Assembly: GCA_004295085.1 (NCBI GenBank)
Contig: SHNF01000003.1
Span: 1-56,940 of the forward strand
DNA length: 56,940 nucleotides
DNA from: Planctomycetota bacterium
GTDB taxonomy: Bacteria > Planctomycetota > UBA1135
Direction: 5' to 3'
Shown here: in pieces, positions 34,464 through 42,986 of the stretch
How positions within the stretch are numbered: position 1 is the first letter of the stretch
How the letters are laid out: the number at the start of each line of letters is the position of its first letter
The notes under the pieces: model-generated
The model's database searches: none
The model's input: the letters and a program-made list of their open reading frames with translations, nothing else
What the model was told of the DNA's origin: nothing
Translations under genes and position numbers: made by a program

Positions 34464-36257
34464 ATGGTTCGAATCGAGATCCTCAGCGGTCCTGAGGCTG
34501 GCACCGTCGCCGAGTTGGCGCCCGGACGGCACGTGGTCGGCCGCGCGGCCGGCACGACGCTGCGCTTGAACAGCGAGACGGTCTCCGGGCGCCACGCCGA
34601 GCTGCAGGTGGGCGCGGACGGCGTCGTGCGCTTCCACGATCTGGGCTCCACCAACGGCACCTGGTCGGCCGGCGTGCGGGTCCAGGAAGGCGAGTGGTTC
34701 GCGGGCTCGGAGCTGCGCCTGGGAAGCGTGCGCCTGCGCCTGCTCGAGCCACAGGCGGCCGCGGGCGGCGCCGCGGCCGGCGCGGAAGCCGGCGGCTCCG
34801 AGGAAGGCGCGGTGCATCGGCGGGCCCTCGAGGAGGCCATGGCAGGACGCGGCGGCGGCGCCTGGAAGCTGGCGCTGGCCGGACTGCTCGTGCTCGGCGC
34901 CGGTGCCGCGTACTGGTTCTTCCTGCATGGGCGCGGTGGCGACCAGGAAACCGCGAGCTCGGCGCCGGCCGGCGGCGGCCCGGAGGCCGGCGCGCCGCAG
35001 CAGGATTGGATCGAGGATCACGGCCGGTTCCGGGTGGAGGACGCCGGCGCCTGGAGCCTGGCTCCCGGCATGAGCTTCGCGGAAGGAAGCCTGCGCAGCG
35101 ACGGCGGGCGCGGGCGCGCCGTGCTGGCCGGTACGTTTCCGGCCGCCGCGGCATCGCTGGAGCTGAGCGCGGAGCGGAGCGGCGAGCTGGACGCCTGGGC
35201 CGAGATCGAGTGGGGCGGCGGGGCGCAGGAGGCAGCCGCCGGGCGCATCGCCAGCGAGGCGCTGGGCGCCGGCCCGGTTTCCGTGCCGCTGCCCGCCGGC
35301 GCTGAATGGTTCCGCCTGGCGCTGGTGCTCGCGGGCCAGGGCAGCCTGAGCGCCTTGCGCGTGCAGGGCGGCGGACCGGATGTCACGCTGGCAGAGTCCG
35401 TGCACGAAGGCCACGCGCTGGCCCAGTACCGCGGCAATCTGGTGCTGTCGCAGCGCGACGGCGGCCTGCACCTGCGCATCGTGGGCGCCGGCCTGACCTG
35501 GACCCCGGTCGCGGGGGGCGTGGACGCCAGCGCGGCTGGCGCGGGTGCCTGGTTGCGCGTCGAAGCCGGAGCCGCCACGCTCGACAGCGGCCCGTTCCTG
35601 CTGCTCAGCGAAGGCGGCGCGCTGGCGCTGGCGGCAGGCGTGCGCGCGGACGCCTCGCCCGGCCTGCTGATCGGCGGCGAGGCGCGGCGGCTGCTGCTGC
35701 GCTGCGAGCCGCAGGTGCGCGCCGAAGCCCAGGGCGAAGGCGCGCTGCTCACGGACGTGAGCAGCCTGCACCTGCGCTGGGACCTCACCCAGGCTTACTC
35801 GGAGGCGGCGCGCCTCTCGCGCGAGATCGAGAACGCGGCGCTCGCCGGCGACGGCCGCAGCCTGCTGGCGGCTTCGGCGCAGCTGCTGCGCGACTGGCCA
35901 CTGGAAGAGCAGCAGATGGAACGGGCCCTGCGCCTGCGCGGCGAGCTGCTGGCGCAAGGCCGGCGCCAGTTGAACGCCCTCCAGGTGTCGGTGCGCGAGG
36001 CCTTGTTCCTGGGTTCGGCCGCCGGCATGGAGCGCCTGCACCCGCCGCTGCAGGCCCTGGCCGACGGACTGCCGGGCACGGACGTGGCGCGCGAGGCCGA
36101 GGAGACCCTGCGCCTGCTCAGCGACAGCGCGCGGGAGGCGCGCCGCGAGAGCGACGCCCGCGACAGCGCGTATCGCGCGCGCCTGCTGGGCGCGCTGCAG
36201 CGCAACTACCCGCTGCTCGCCGCCTGGATCCGCCAAGGGGAGCAGGAGCAGTCGTGA
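34464..36257 (+). CDS. FHA-domain membrane protein, first gene of the pseudopilin operon
   Basis: 597 residues. An N-terminal cytoplasmic FHA domain (1-93) has GRHVVGRAAGTTLRLN, SGRHAEL and HDLGSTNGTWSAGVRV, so the phosphothreonine-binding Arg, Ser-Gly-Arg-His and Asn residues are present. An Ala/Gly linker and one membrane helix (about 133-154) follow, then a large extracytoplasmic part of beta-rich segments with a helical C-terminal third (about 440-597). FHA domains bind phospho-Thr peptides, so a kinase such as the one encoded 5 kb upstream could regulate assembly; that link is inference. It ends in a GTGA overlap with the GspL/PilM-like gene. Confidence 0.82.
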   Translation: MVRIEILSGPEAGTVAELAPGRHVVGRAAGTTLRLNSETVSGRHAELQVGADGVVRFHDLGSTNGTWSAGVRVQEGEWFAGSELRLGSVRLRLLEPQAAAGGAAAGAEAGGSEEGAVHRRALEEAMAGRGGGAWKLALAGLLVLGAGAAYWFFLHGRGGDQETASSAPAGGGPEAGAPQQDWIEDHGRFRVEDAGAWSLAPGMSFAEGSLRSDGGRGRAVLAGTFPAAAASLELSAERSGELDAWAEIEWGGGAQEAAAGRIASEALGAGPVSVPLPAGAEWFRLALVLAGQGSLSALRVQGGGPDVTLAESVHEGHALAQYRGNLVLSQRDGGLHLRIVGAGLTWTPVAGGVDASAAGAGAWLRVEAGAATLDSGPFLLLSEGGALALAAGVRADASPGLLIGGEARRLLLRCEPQVRAEAQGEGALLTDVSSLHLRWDLTQAYSEAARLSREIENAALAGDGRSLLAASAQLLRDWPLEEQQMERALRLRGELLAQGRRQLNALQVSVREALFLGSAAGMERLHPPLQALADGLPGTDVAREAEETLRLLSDSAREARRESDARDSAYRARLLGALQRNYPLLAAWIRQGEQEQS

Positions 36258-37915
36258 GCGCCGGCGCCGGATTCGATCCCGGCCGCAGCTACCTGCGCTG
36301 CGCGGAGGCGCGCGTGCGCAAGGGCGGCGTCGAGCTGCTGCGCTACCTGCGCGTGGAGGTGGGCCCGAACGAGCGCCCCCAGGACGCGGCGGCGTCCCTG
36401 CCGCGCCTGAAGTCGGCGCCCATGCGCGTGGGCTTGAGCGGCGCCGACGTCATGGTGCGCTACCTGCCCGTGCCGGCGGTGGAGGACTGGCGCCTGGAAC
36501 GGCTCATGAGCTTCGAGGTGCGCGAGATCGAGTCGCGCTCCGGAGCCAAGCTGGCCACCTCCTACAACCTGCTGCCGGTTCCCAAGGAGCTGGACGAGGA
36601 GGACACCATCCTGCTGGCGCTGGTGCGCGAGGATCTGCTGAACGAGTGGGCCGGCGCCCTGCGCGGCATGAACCTGCAGGGCTTCAGCCCGAGCGCCATC
36701 GCCCTCTACAACGCCTACCTGGCGCTGGGCGATCACGAGCCGGCGGTGACTCTGCTGGCCAACGTCGGCGCCGGCACGCTGGACCTGGCCCTGGTGCGCG
36801 GCAGCGAGCTGTACTTCGCGCGATCCGTGACCACGGGACTGGAGAAGCGCGACCGCATCCTGGCCGAGCGCCTGGGCGTGGACGCGGCGCGCGCCCAGCG
36901 CCTCATCCACAAGCACCTGGACCTGGGCGCCGCCCTCGGCAAGCACGTGGACGCGGACACCGACCGCGTGACGCGCCCGCTGCTGCCCTTGTACGACCCG
37001 CTGCCGACCCTGTTCGGCAGCATGGTGACGCTGTGCAAGGCGCAGGCGCGCCTGCGCGACCTGGCGCTGGACCGGGTGCTGTTGTGCGGCGGGGGCGCGG
37101 CCACCCAGGGACTGCCCGAGTTCCTGACCGAGCGCCTGCGCGTGCCGGTGACCGTGTGGAACCCGTCGGACGTGGTGGACGCCGCGTCCCTGCCAGAGGA
37201 CCAGGCGGCGGCCTTGAGCGAGGACGGGCCGGGAGCGGCGGTGGCGCTGGGCCTGGCCCTGAGCGCCGCCGATGCGGACCTGTACGCGCTGGAGATCCTG
37301 CCCGAGACGGCGCGGCGCAAGCGCAGCTTCCGCGAGCGCGGCGTGTACGCGGTGGCCGCGGGCGGGCTGGCGGCGGCGTTCCTGGTGGCCAGCTTCGTGG
37401 TGACCAGCCAGCGCGCCGGCCAGGCCGAGGAGGACGCGCGCCGCCTCGGCGGCGAGGCCGCCGCCGCCGAGAGCAGCCACGCCCGCGGCCAGCAGCTGGT
37501 GGAGCAGCTGGGCGTCGAAGAGAAGCTGCATCAGGAGCTGAGCACGCGCTACGCCGTGCGCCGCAGCCTGGAAGAAATGCTGGCCGCGCTGTCCGCCGGG
37601 CTGCCGGAGGAGCTGTGGGTGGACTCGTTCCAGGTGGAGGTCCAGGCCGGGGACGAATGGGGCCTCAAGGGGCAGCAGGTGCCCGTGGTGTCTGTTTCCG
37701 GCCACGGCGTGGACGGCGCCAAGAAGGCCAGCACCTTGTTCGCGGAGTTCGCCGAGAAGCTGAAGGCGCAGCTTCCCGGAGGCGAGTCCGCAGTGCGGCC
37801 CGAGGCCCGGCCGCGCGGCCGCGACCTGGACTGGACGCTGCGCGCGGTGCTGCTGCACGGCGTGCCGCCCGCGGGCGCGGCCATCGAGAACGCGGCGGCA
37901 GGAGACCGCGGGTGA
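36254..37915 (+). CDS. GspL-like / fused PilM-PilN assembly-platform protein
   Basis: 553 residues from GTG 36254 (GTGA overlap). The N-terminal ~350 residues form an actin-like PilM/GspL domain: MRVGLSGADVMVRYLPVPAV, LMSFEVREIE, LLANVGAGTLDLALVRGSEL, DRVLLCGGGAATQGLPEFL. A membrane helix follows at about 363-385 (GVYAVAAGGLAAAFLVASFV), then a coiled coil and a small alpha/beta PilN-like domain (LSAGLPEELWVDSFQVEVQA). In T4P systems PilM and PilN are separate; in T2SS, GspL joins both parts as here. It should link the cytoplasmic ATPase side to the periplasmic platform. Confidence 0.82.
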   Translation: MSAGAGFDPGRSYLRCAEARVRKGGVELLRYLRVEVGPNERPQDAAASLPRLKSAPMRVGLSGADVMVRYLPVPAVEDWRLERLMSFEVREIESRSGAKLATSYNLLPVPKELDEEDTILLALVREDLLNEWAGALRGMNLQGFSPSAIALYNAYLALGDHEPAVTLLANVGAGTLDLALVRGSELYFARSVTTGLEKRDRILAERLGVDAARAQRLIHKHLDLGAALGKHVDADTDRVTRPLLPLYDPLPTLFGSMVTLCKAQARLRDLALDRVLLCGGGAATQGLPEFLTERLRVPVTVWNPSDVVDAASLPEDQAAALSEDGPGAAVALGLALSAADADLYALEILPETARRKRSFRERGVYAVAAGGLAAAFLVASFVVTSQRAGQAEEDARRLGGEAAAAESSHARGQQLVEQLGVEEKLHQELSTRYAVRRSLEEMLAALSAGLPEELWVDSFQVEVQAGDEWGLKGQQVPVVSVSGHGVDGAKKASTLFAEFAEKLKAQLPGGESAVRPEARPRGRDLDWTLRAVLLHGVPPAGAAIENAAAGDRG

Positions 37916-38697
37916 ACCTGGACGCGCTCTGGCAGACGCACCGCCGCTTCATCACCGGGGTGGCCATCGGCGTGGCCGGCTTCACCGCCGGCCTGATCCT
38001 GATCAACCTGACCGCGGGCAAGCGCCTGAGCACCGCGGAGAACCGCATCCGGGCGGCGTCGGACAAGCTGCGCAGGCCCGGCTACGGCGCCCCCGAGGTC
38101 AACCAGCTGCAGCAGCGCCTCGACGCGCTGCGCGCGCGCAACCAGGAGCTGGCCGGGCTCAGCCTGCCGTCACGGCGCCCCGAGTTCCGCGCGCAGGCGG
38201 GCCAGTCGCCCAGCCAGCACTACATCGATTTCACCGGGCAACGGCGCCAGGAGCTGATCGCGGCGGCCCTGCGCCAGAACGTGGACGTGGATGAGACGCT
38301 GGGCCTGCCGCCGGTCTCCCCAACCGAGCCGCAGGCGATCGAACGCGCCCTGCGCGGCTTCGACGTGGTGGACCGAGTCGTGCGCATCGCCGTGGCCTCC
38401 GGCGCGCGCGCCGTGGAGAACATCGAGATCCAGACGCGCTCCAACCTCAAGCGCTCCAAGACCGCGACAGCGGCGCTCGACACCACTCCCGTGACCCTGG
38501 ACGTGGTGCTGGCGGAGGACGCCGCGCTGGCCTTCACCTCGGCGGTCCTGAACGCGCAGCCGGGCCTGCCGCTGGTGCGCATGGAGATGGGGCCGGCGGA
38601 CGCGCGCAAGCGCCAGCGCCGCGCCACCCTGGAGTTCGCCGTGGGCGAGCTGCCGGCGCCCGAGATGGCCGCTGCCGGCGCGGAGGGGACGCCGTGA
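37912..38697 (+). CDS. GspM/PilO-like assembly-platform protein
   Basis: 261 residues from GTG 37912 in GTGA overlap. A short cytoplasmic start, one membrane helix (about 13-33; FITGVAIGVAGFTAGLILIN), a coiled coil (STAENRIRAASDKLRR, NQLQQRLDALRARNQEL) and a C-terminal alpha/beta domain. This is the layout of PilO and GspM, which form heterodimers with PilN or the C-terminal part of GspL. Sequence similarity in this family is always weak. The assignment rests on architecture and on position between the GspL-like gene and the PilP/GspC-like gene. Confidence 0.68.
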   Translation: MNLDALWQTHRRFITGVAIGVAGFTAGLILINLTAGKRLSTAENRIRAASDKLRRPGYGAPEVNQLQQRLDALRARNQELAGLSLPSRRPEFRAQAGQSPSQHYIDFTGQRRQELIAAALRQNVDVDETLGLPPVSPTEPQAIERALRGFDVVDRVVRIAVASGARAVENIEIQTRSNLKRSKTATAALDTTPVTLDVVLAEDAALAFTSAVLNAQPGLPLVRMEMGPADARKRQRRATLEFAVGELPAPEMAAAGAEGTP

Positions 38698-41384
38698 AAC
38701 GCGAGCAGGGACTGCTGCTGGCGGTGCTGGTGCTGGTCGGCCTGTTCGGGTACGGCTTGTACGCCAAGGACGACAGGCCGCGGCGCGTGCGCCCCGCCCC
38801 GCTGCCGCTGCCGCCGGGCGAGCTGGCGGGGCTCGAGCCCGTGGTGGACCTGGGTGCGGCGGGCGGCGGCCGCGATCCGTTCCGCGCGCGGCGCGACACC
38901 GAACCGCTGCCGCCGCTGGACCTGCCCTTGCCGGAGCTCGCGGAGATGGCCGTGCTGCTGCCGCCGCCCATCCCGGACGGCGGCGCGGCGCGCTGGAGCG
39001 AGCATCTGCTGCTGCAGGCGCCGGCCCTGCCGGGCGGCATCGAGGAGCTGGTGGTGGACGCGGAGGACGCGGCCGGGAGCACGCCGGGCCTGGCGCCGGA
39101 GGACGCGCCCCCGGGCGACGGCGCGGCCCAGGCCGCGGGCTACGCCGAGGTCTACGACTCGGTCAAGTTCAACGACTTCACGCTGGCCTACGGCCGCATC
39201 CTGGACGAGAACCGCTACGACAAGAAGGCGGGCGATCCCATCACCTTCGAGGAGTGGGATCCGCGGACCGGGAAGCTGCGCTACCCCGCGCGCGTGCTCG
39301 AGCCCGGCCAGTACGAGTCGTTCCGCTTCGCCAGCACCTTGCGCAACCGGATCGAGCTGGAAGTGCGGGCGCTGCCGGTGAACGCCGGAACCGTGCCGCG
39401 CGTGCGCGAGTTCGTGCACTGGCTGCTGGAGCAGGCCGAGCACGAGCCGGCGGCGTACGCGCACGCCGAGCGCCTGGGCCGGCGCGCGGTGGAGCTGGCC
39501 GCGGACGACCTGGAGAACTGGCTGACCCTGGGCGAGGTGTGGGAGCGCGCCTTCCGCTTCGACGAGGCCTTCGCGCTGTACGCACAGCTGGCCGGCGTGC
39601 CGCTGCCCGCGGCCGCGCCGCCGCTCGGCGTGGCCGTGCCGCACGGGCGCTTCCAGCGCGCTTCGGCGCCGCAGGTGCGCATGGCCCTCATCCTGCGCCG
39701 CCTGGGCCTGGACGCGGAGTCGGAAGCGCCGCTGCGCGCCGCCGTGGCCCTCAACGACGGCAGCCCGCTGGCGCCGCTGGAGCTGGGCGCGCTGCTGGTC
39801 GACAGCGGCCGCGGCGGCGAGGCCGTGCCGCTGCTCGAGCGCGTGCGCAGCCTGGCCGAGCGCGGCAGCGTGCAGGCGCAGCGCGGCCTGGACGTGCTCG
39901 CGCGCGCGTACCTGCAGCTTGGAAGATACGCCGACGCCGGGGCGGCGTTCCGCGACGCGGCCCGGGCCGCGTCGGCGGAGTCCGGGACGGCGGACACGCG
40001 CCGCTCGGCCCGGGCCGGCGCCGTGGCGGCGTCGTACCTGGCCGGCGACTTCGCGCCGGCCGCGCAGGAGGCCGCCGACGCCGTGGCCGAGCTGGGACCG
40101 CAGCCGCAGCTCCTCTACCTCCGCGGCATCTGCGCCGCCGCCGCCGGCGCCCCGGCCGGAGAAGTCGTGCGCGATCTGCGCGCCGCCGCCGCGGCCGCGC
40201 CTCTGGACGCGGCACCGGCCCTGGTGGCGCTGGCGTTCTGGCTGGACCGGCTGGGGCACGGCGAGCAGGCGGCGGACGCCCTGGGCCGGGCCATGGAGCA
40301 GAATCCCGCCTACGGCTACGGCTTGTACCTGCGGGCGGTGTTCGCGCGCCGCGCGGGCGACCTGGAGTCGGCGCGCGCCGACCTGCGCGCGCTGGTGGGC
40401 GCCGCGCCCGAGTGCGCGGCGGCGCTGGCGGAGCTGGGCTGGCTGTACCACGAGGAAGGGCGTTATCCCGCCGGCGAGGTGGCGCTGCGCCGCGCCGAGG
40501 AGCTGGCTCCGAACGAGCCCGGCATCGTGACGCGCCGCGCCTTCAACCTGCTGCGCAGCGGCGACCTGGACGGCGGCCGGGCCGCGCTGCAGCGCGCCAT
40601 CGCGCTGCGCCCGGACCTGTACCCGGCGCGCAACGCCCTGGCCTGGGCCGCGTACGCCGAGGGCGATCTCGGCACCGCCGTGGCCGAGTTCAGCGAGGTG
40701 GCCGACGTGCTGCTGGATCAGCCGGAGCACCCGCAGCTGCAGTTCGCGCAGTCCTGGCGCCAGCGCATCCAGGCGCACGCTCTGCTGCAGCGCTGGCAGG
40801 ACCGCTTCGATGGCCGCCTGCTGCAGCCGCAGTGGGACGCGCAGACGCTGGCGCGCGCGGGCGTGGAGCCGCGCGTGGCCGACGGCGCCCTGCGCATCCA
40901 GGGCCAGCACAGCGGCGAAGGAGCCACACGTGTGTTCCGCCCCATCCGCGCGCTGGACTTCCGCGCCTTCAGCGCCGAGCTCAGCGTGGGCGCCGAGCAC
41001 AAGGGCGACGCCGGCGTGCTCGTGGCCCTGGAGACCAAGGGGACGCCGCGGCGCACGACCTGGGCCTTCCGCGTGCTGCGCGACCGCGAGGGCGCGCTGC
41101 GCTGGCTCATCGAGCACGGCAATGCCCCGCCCGAGGGGGGAGCGCTGCAGCGCAGCCTGGCCGCCGGCCAGCCGCTGCGCGTCGCCTTCCACCTGGACCG
41201 CGAGCCGCGCCCGCCGGTCCTGACCGTGACCGCGGACGGCCAGGAGGTCTGGGCCGGCCCGGTGCCGGCGCTGGTTTCGCCCTCCGGCGAGCTGGCCGTG
41301 GGGGCGTACGCGGAGACGCGCCTGCCCCTGCCGGTGGACGTGAGCCTCGACAACGTCGAGCTGGTGTACGTGCAGCCCCAATGA
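38694..41384 (+). CDS. membrane-anchored TPR protein with GspC/PilP-like start and C-terminal lectin-like domain
   Basis: 896 residues from GTG 38694. N-terminal membrane helix (GLLLAVLVLVGLFGYGLYA), a Pro-rich stretch with GGGRDPFRARRD that recalls the DPF motif of PilP and GspC, then a long TPR superhelix (about 245-690; AYLQLGRYADAGAAFRDAAR, AELGWLYHEEGRYPAGEVAL). The last ~190 residues form a jelly-roll, concanavalin-like or DUF1080-like domain (PQWDAQTLARAGVEPRVADG, DFRAFSAELSVG, PVDVSLDNVELVYV). It takes the place of PilP/GspC in the gene order. The lectin-like end may bind glycans or cell-wall material; this is inferred from fold impression. Confidence 0.7.
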   Translation: MKREQGLLLAVLVLVGLFGYGLYAKDDRPRRVRPAPLPLPPGELAGLEPVVDLGAAGGGRDPFRARRDTEPLPPLDLPLPELAEMAVLLPPPIPDGGAARWSEHLLLQAPALPGGIEELVVDAEDAAGSTPGLAPEDAPPGDGAAQAAGYAEVYDSVKFNDFTLAYGRILDENRYDKKAGDPITFEEWDPRTGKLRYPARVLEPGQYESFRFASTLRNRIELEVRALPVNAGTVPRVREFVHWLLEQAEHEPAAYAHAERLGRRAVELAADDLENWLTLGEVWERAFRFDEAFALYAQLAGVPLPAAAPPLGVAVPHGRFQRASAPQVRMALILRRLGLDAESEAPLRAAVALNDGSPLAPLELGALLVDSGRGGEAVPLLERVRSLAERGSVQAQRGLDVLARAYLQLGRYADAGAAFRDAARAASAESGTADTRRSARAGAVAASYLAGDFAPAAQEAADAVAELGPQPQLLYLRGICAAAAGAPAGEVVRDLRAAAAAAPLDAAPALVALAFWLDRLGHGEQAADALGRAMEQNPAYGYGLYLRAVFARRAGDLESARADLRALVGAAPECAAALAELGWLYHEEGRYPAGEVALRRAEELAPNEPGIVTRRAFNLLRSGDLDGGRAALQRAIALRPDLYPARNALAWAAYAEGDLGTAVAEFSEVADVLLDQPEHPQLQFAQSWRQRIQAHALLQRWQDRFDGRLLQPQWDAQTLARAGVEPRVADGALRIQGQHSGEGATRVFRPIRALDFRAFSAELSVGAEHKGDAGVLVALETKGTPRRTTWAFRVLRDREGALRWLIEHGNAPPEGGALQRSLAAGQPLRVAFHLDREPRPPVLTVTADGQEVWAGPVPALVSPSGELAVGAYAETRLPLPVDVSLDNVELVYVQPQ

Positions 41385-42001
41385 GCCCCGCCATGCGCCA
41401 CCGCCGCGCCGGATTCACCCTGATCGAGCTGATGGCCGTCCTGCTCATCATCGGCATCCTGGTGGTGTTCTTCACCACCAGCGGCATGGGCCTGCTGCGC
41501 GACACCAAGCGGCGCCAGGCCGAGGCCCAGATGACGACGCTGAGCTCCAATATCCTCGAGTACCGCAGCTTCAGCGGCGATTTTCCCAGCGACCGCCTGC
41601 CGCCGGGCGCCGGCGACAACGGCCTGAACAGCCCGGCCGAAGCGCTGTACGTGGCCTTGTTCGATCCCCGGTACAGCGGCCAGGCGCCCAAGCTGGAGTG
41701 GCTGGTGAACACCGACAACGACGCCACCGCGCGCAGCCTGACCAGCCTGCCGGAGCGCGAGCTGTTCGAGATCGGAGACCCCTGGGGCAACCCGGTCCTG
41801 TACTTCGACTACCGCCGCTACGCGGAGACCGAGGCCACGGTGCACGCGGGCCCCGAGGGCGAAGTCAGCGAGCAGCGCGTGCGCCCGCGCAAGAGCGTCA
41901 AGACCGGAGCCTGGCACGAGCCGAACGCTTTCCAGTTGCTGTCCGCCGGCGAAGACGGGGTCTTCGGTACCGACGACGACGTCGCCAACTACACGGAATG
42001 A
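41381..42001 (+). CDS. gspG: major pseudopilin, GspG family
   Basis: 206 residues in ATGA overlap. The prepilin signal is RRAG|FTLIELMAVLLIIGI, with cleavage after Gly11 and the conserved Glu16 (+5). Family features at the C-terminus are clear: DPWGNPVLYFDYRR and the calcium-site region LLSAGEDGVFGTDDDVANY. It should polymerise into the core of a periplasmic pseudopilus or similar fibre. It is somewhat longer than typical GspG (about 140-150), with an insert between residues 60 and 120. Confidence 0.9.
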   Translation: MSPAMRHRRAGFTLIELMAVLLIIGILVVFFTTSGMGLLRDTKRRQAEAQMTTLSSNILEYRSFSGDFPSDRLPPGAGDNGLNSPAEALYVALFDPRYSGQAPKLEWLVNTDNDATARSLTSLPERELFEIGDPWGNPVLYFDYRRYAETEATVHAGPEGEVSEQRVRPRKSVKTGAWHEPNAFQLLSAGEDGVFGTDDDVANYTE

Positions 42002-42002
42002 G

Positions 42003-42986
42003 ATGCGGCGGGCCGGCTTCACCCTCCTGGAGCTGTTGTTGATCATGGCCTTGCTGGGGGTGTTGCTCGGCCTGGGCGCCTTCGGGGTGGACCGCGCCGG
42101 GCCCGGCGCGCGCGGCCTGGCCGCGACGCTCGGCACCTTCCTCACCACCAGCCGCGACCGCGCGCGCGCGAGCGGCCAGCCGGTGCTGGTCGAGATCCTG
42201 CCTCCGGGCGCGGAGGACCAGCCGGCCCGCATCGCCCGCTACGTCTACCAGCCGGCGATCGCCGCCTCCTTCGAGCCGCGCTGGCGTGAGCGCGAGGACC
42301 TGGCCGGCCCGGTGCCCTCCGTGGCCGACCCCGCACGCGCGGCGGTGGGTCGCGTCGGTGCGGCCCTGGACCTGCGCGAGGGCGGAGTGGTGGCGGTCCA
42401 GGGGCGCGGGCGGGGCGCGCGCGCCACCTACGGCTTCAGCCTCGAGCTGGACGTGTACACGGAGGCGCTGGCCGCCTGCCGGCTGCTGGACTGGCCGGAG
42501 CTGCTGACCGTGGAACTGCGCCGCGACGGCAGCGTGGTGGCGCTGCTGCGCGCCGATGCGCGGGCCGGGGCGGGCGCGGTCCAGCTCCAGTCGGAGCCGG
42601 GCGCGCTGGAGCCGGGGCGCTGGCAGCACCTGCGCCTGACCGCCGCCGAAGGCGTGGCCAGCCTGCTGCTCAACGGCAAGCCGGCGGCCGCCAGCGCGGC
42701 CAGCGCCGTCTGGCCCGAACCCAGGGGAGCGCCCGTGCTGGGCGATCCGCAGGGTCGCTTCAGCGGCCTCATGGACGAGTTCATCCTGTGGGTGCGGGCG
42801 CGCGAGGAAGGCCCCGCTTTTCCCCGGGGCGTCACGGCGCAGATGGATCCGCCGCAGGTGCGTTTCGACCGCGAGGGCCGGCTGGACGCGCAGCATGTGC
42901 GGCCCGTGACGGTGCAGATCCTGCAGTTCGACCTGCCGGTGGACCGTTTCGTGGTCGGCCGCTTCGCCGAGGAGATGCAGCCGTGA
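42003..42986 (+). CDS. minor pseudopilin (GspH-like) with LamG/concanavalin-like domain
   Basis: 327 residues; the ATG lies one base after the gspG stop. The prepilin motif RRAG|FTLLELLLIMALLGVLL (Glu10 at +5) is followed by a GspH-like segment (TLGTFLTTSRDRARASGQPV). Residues about 130-270 read as a LamG-type jelly roll: TYGFSLELDVYTEA, ELRRDGSVVALLRA, GRWQHLRLTAAEGVASLLLN and GRFSGLMDEFILWVRA. A normal GspH has only about 170 residues, so the insert more than accounts for the extra length. The lectin-like domain would sit on the pseudopilus surface or tip. Confidence 0.78.
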   Translation: MRRAGFTLLELLLIMALLGVLLGLGAFGVDRAGPGARGLAATLGTFLTTSRDRARASGQPVLVEILPPGAEDQPARIARYVYQPAIAASFEPRWREREDLAGPVPSVADPARAAVGRVGAALDLREGGVVAVQGRGRGARATYGFSLELDVYTEALAACRLLDWPELLTVELRRDGSVVALLRADARAGAGAVQLQSEPGALEPGRWQHLRLTAAEGVASLLLNGKPAAASAASAVWPEPRGAPVLGDPQGRFSGLMDEFILWVRAREEGPAFPRGVTAQMDPPQVRFDREGRLDAQHVRPVTVQILQFDLPVDRFVVGRFAEEMQP

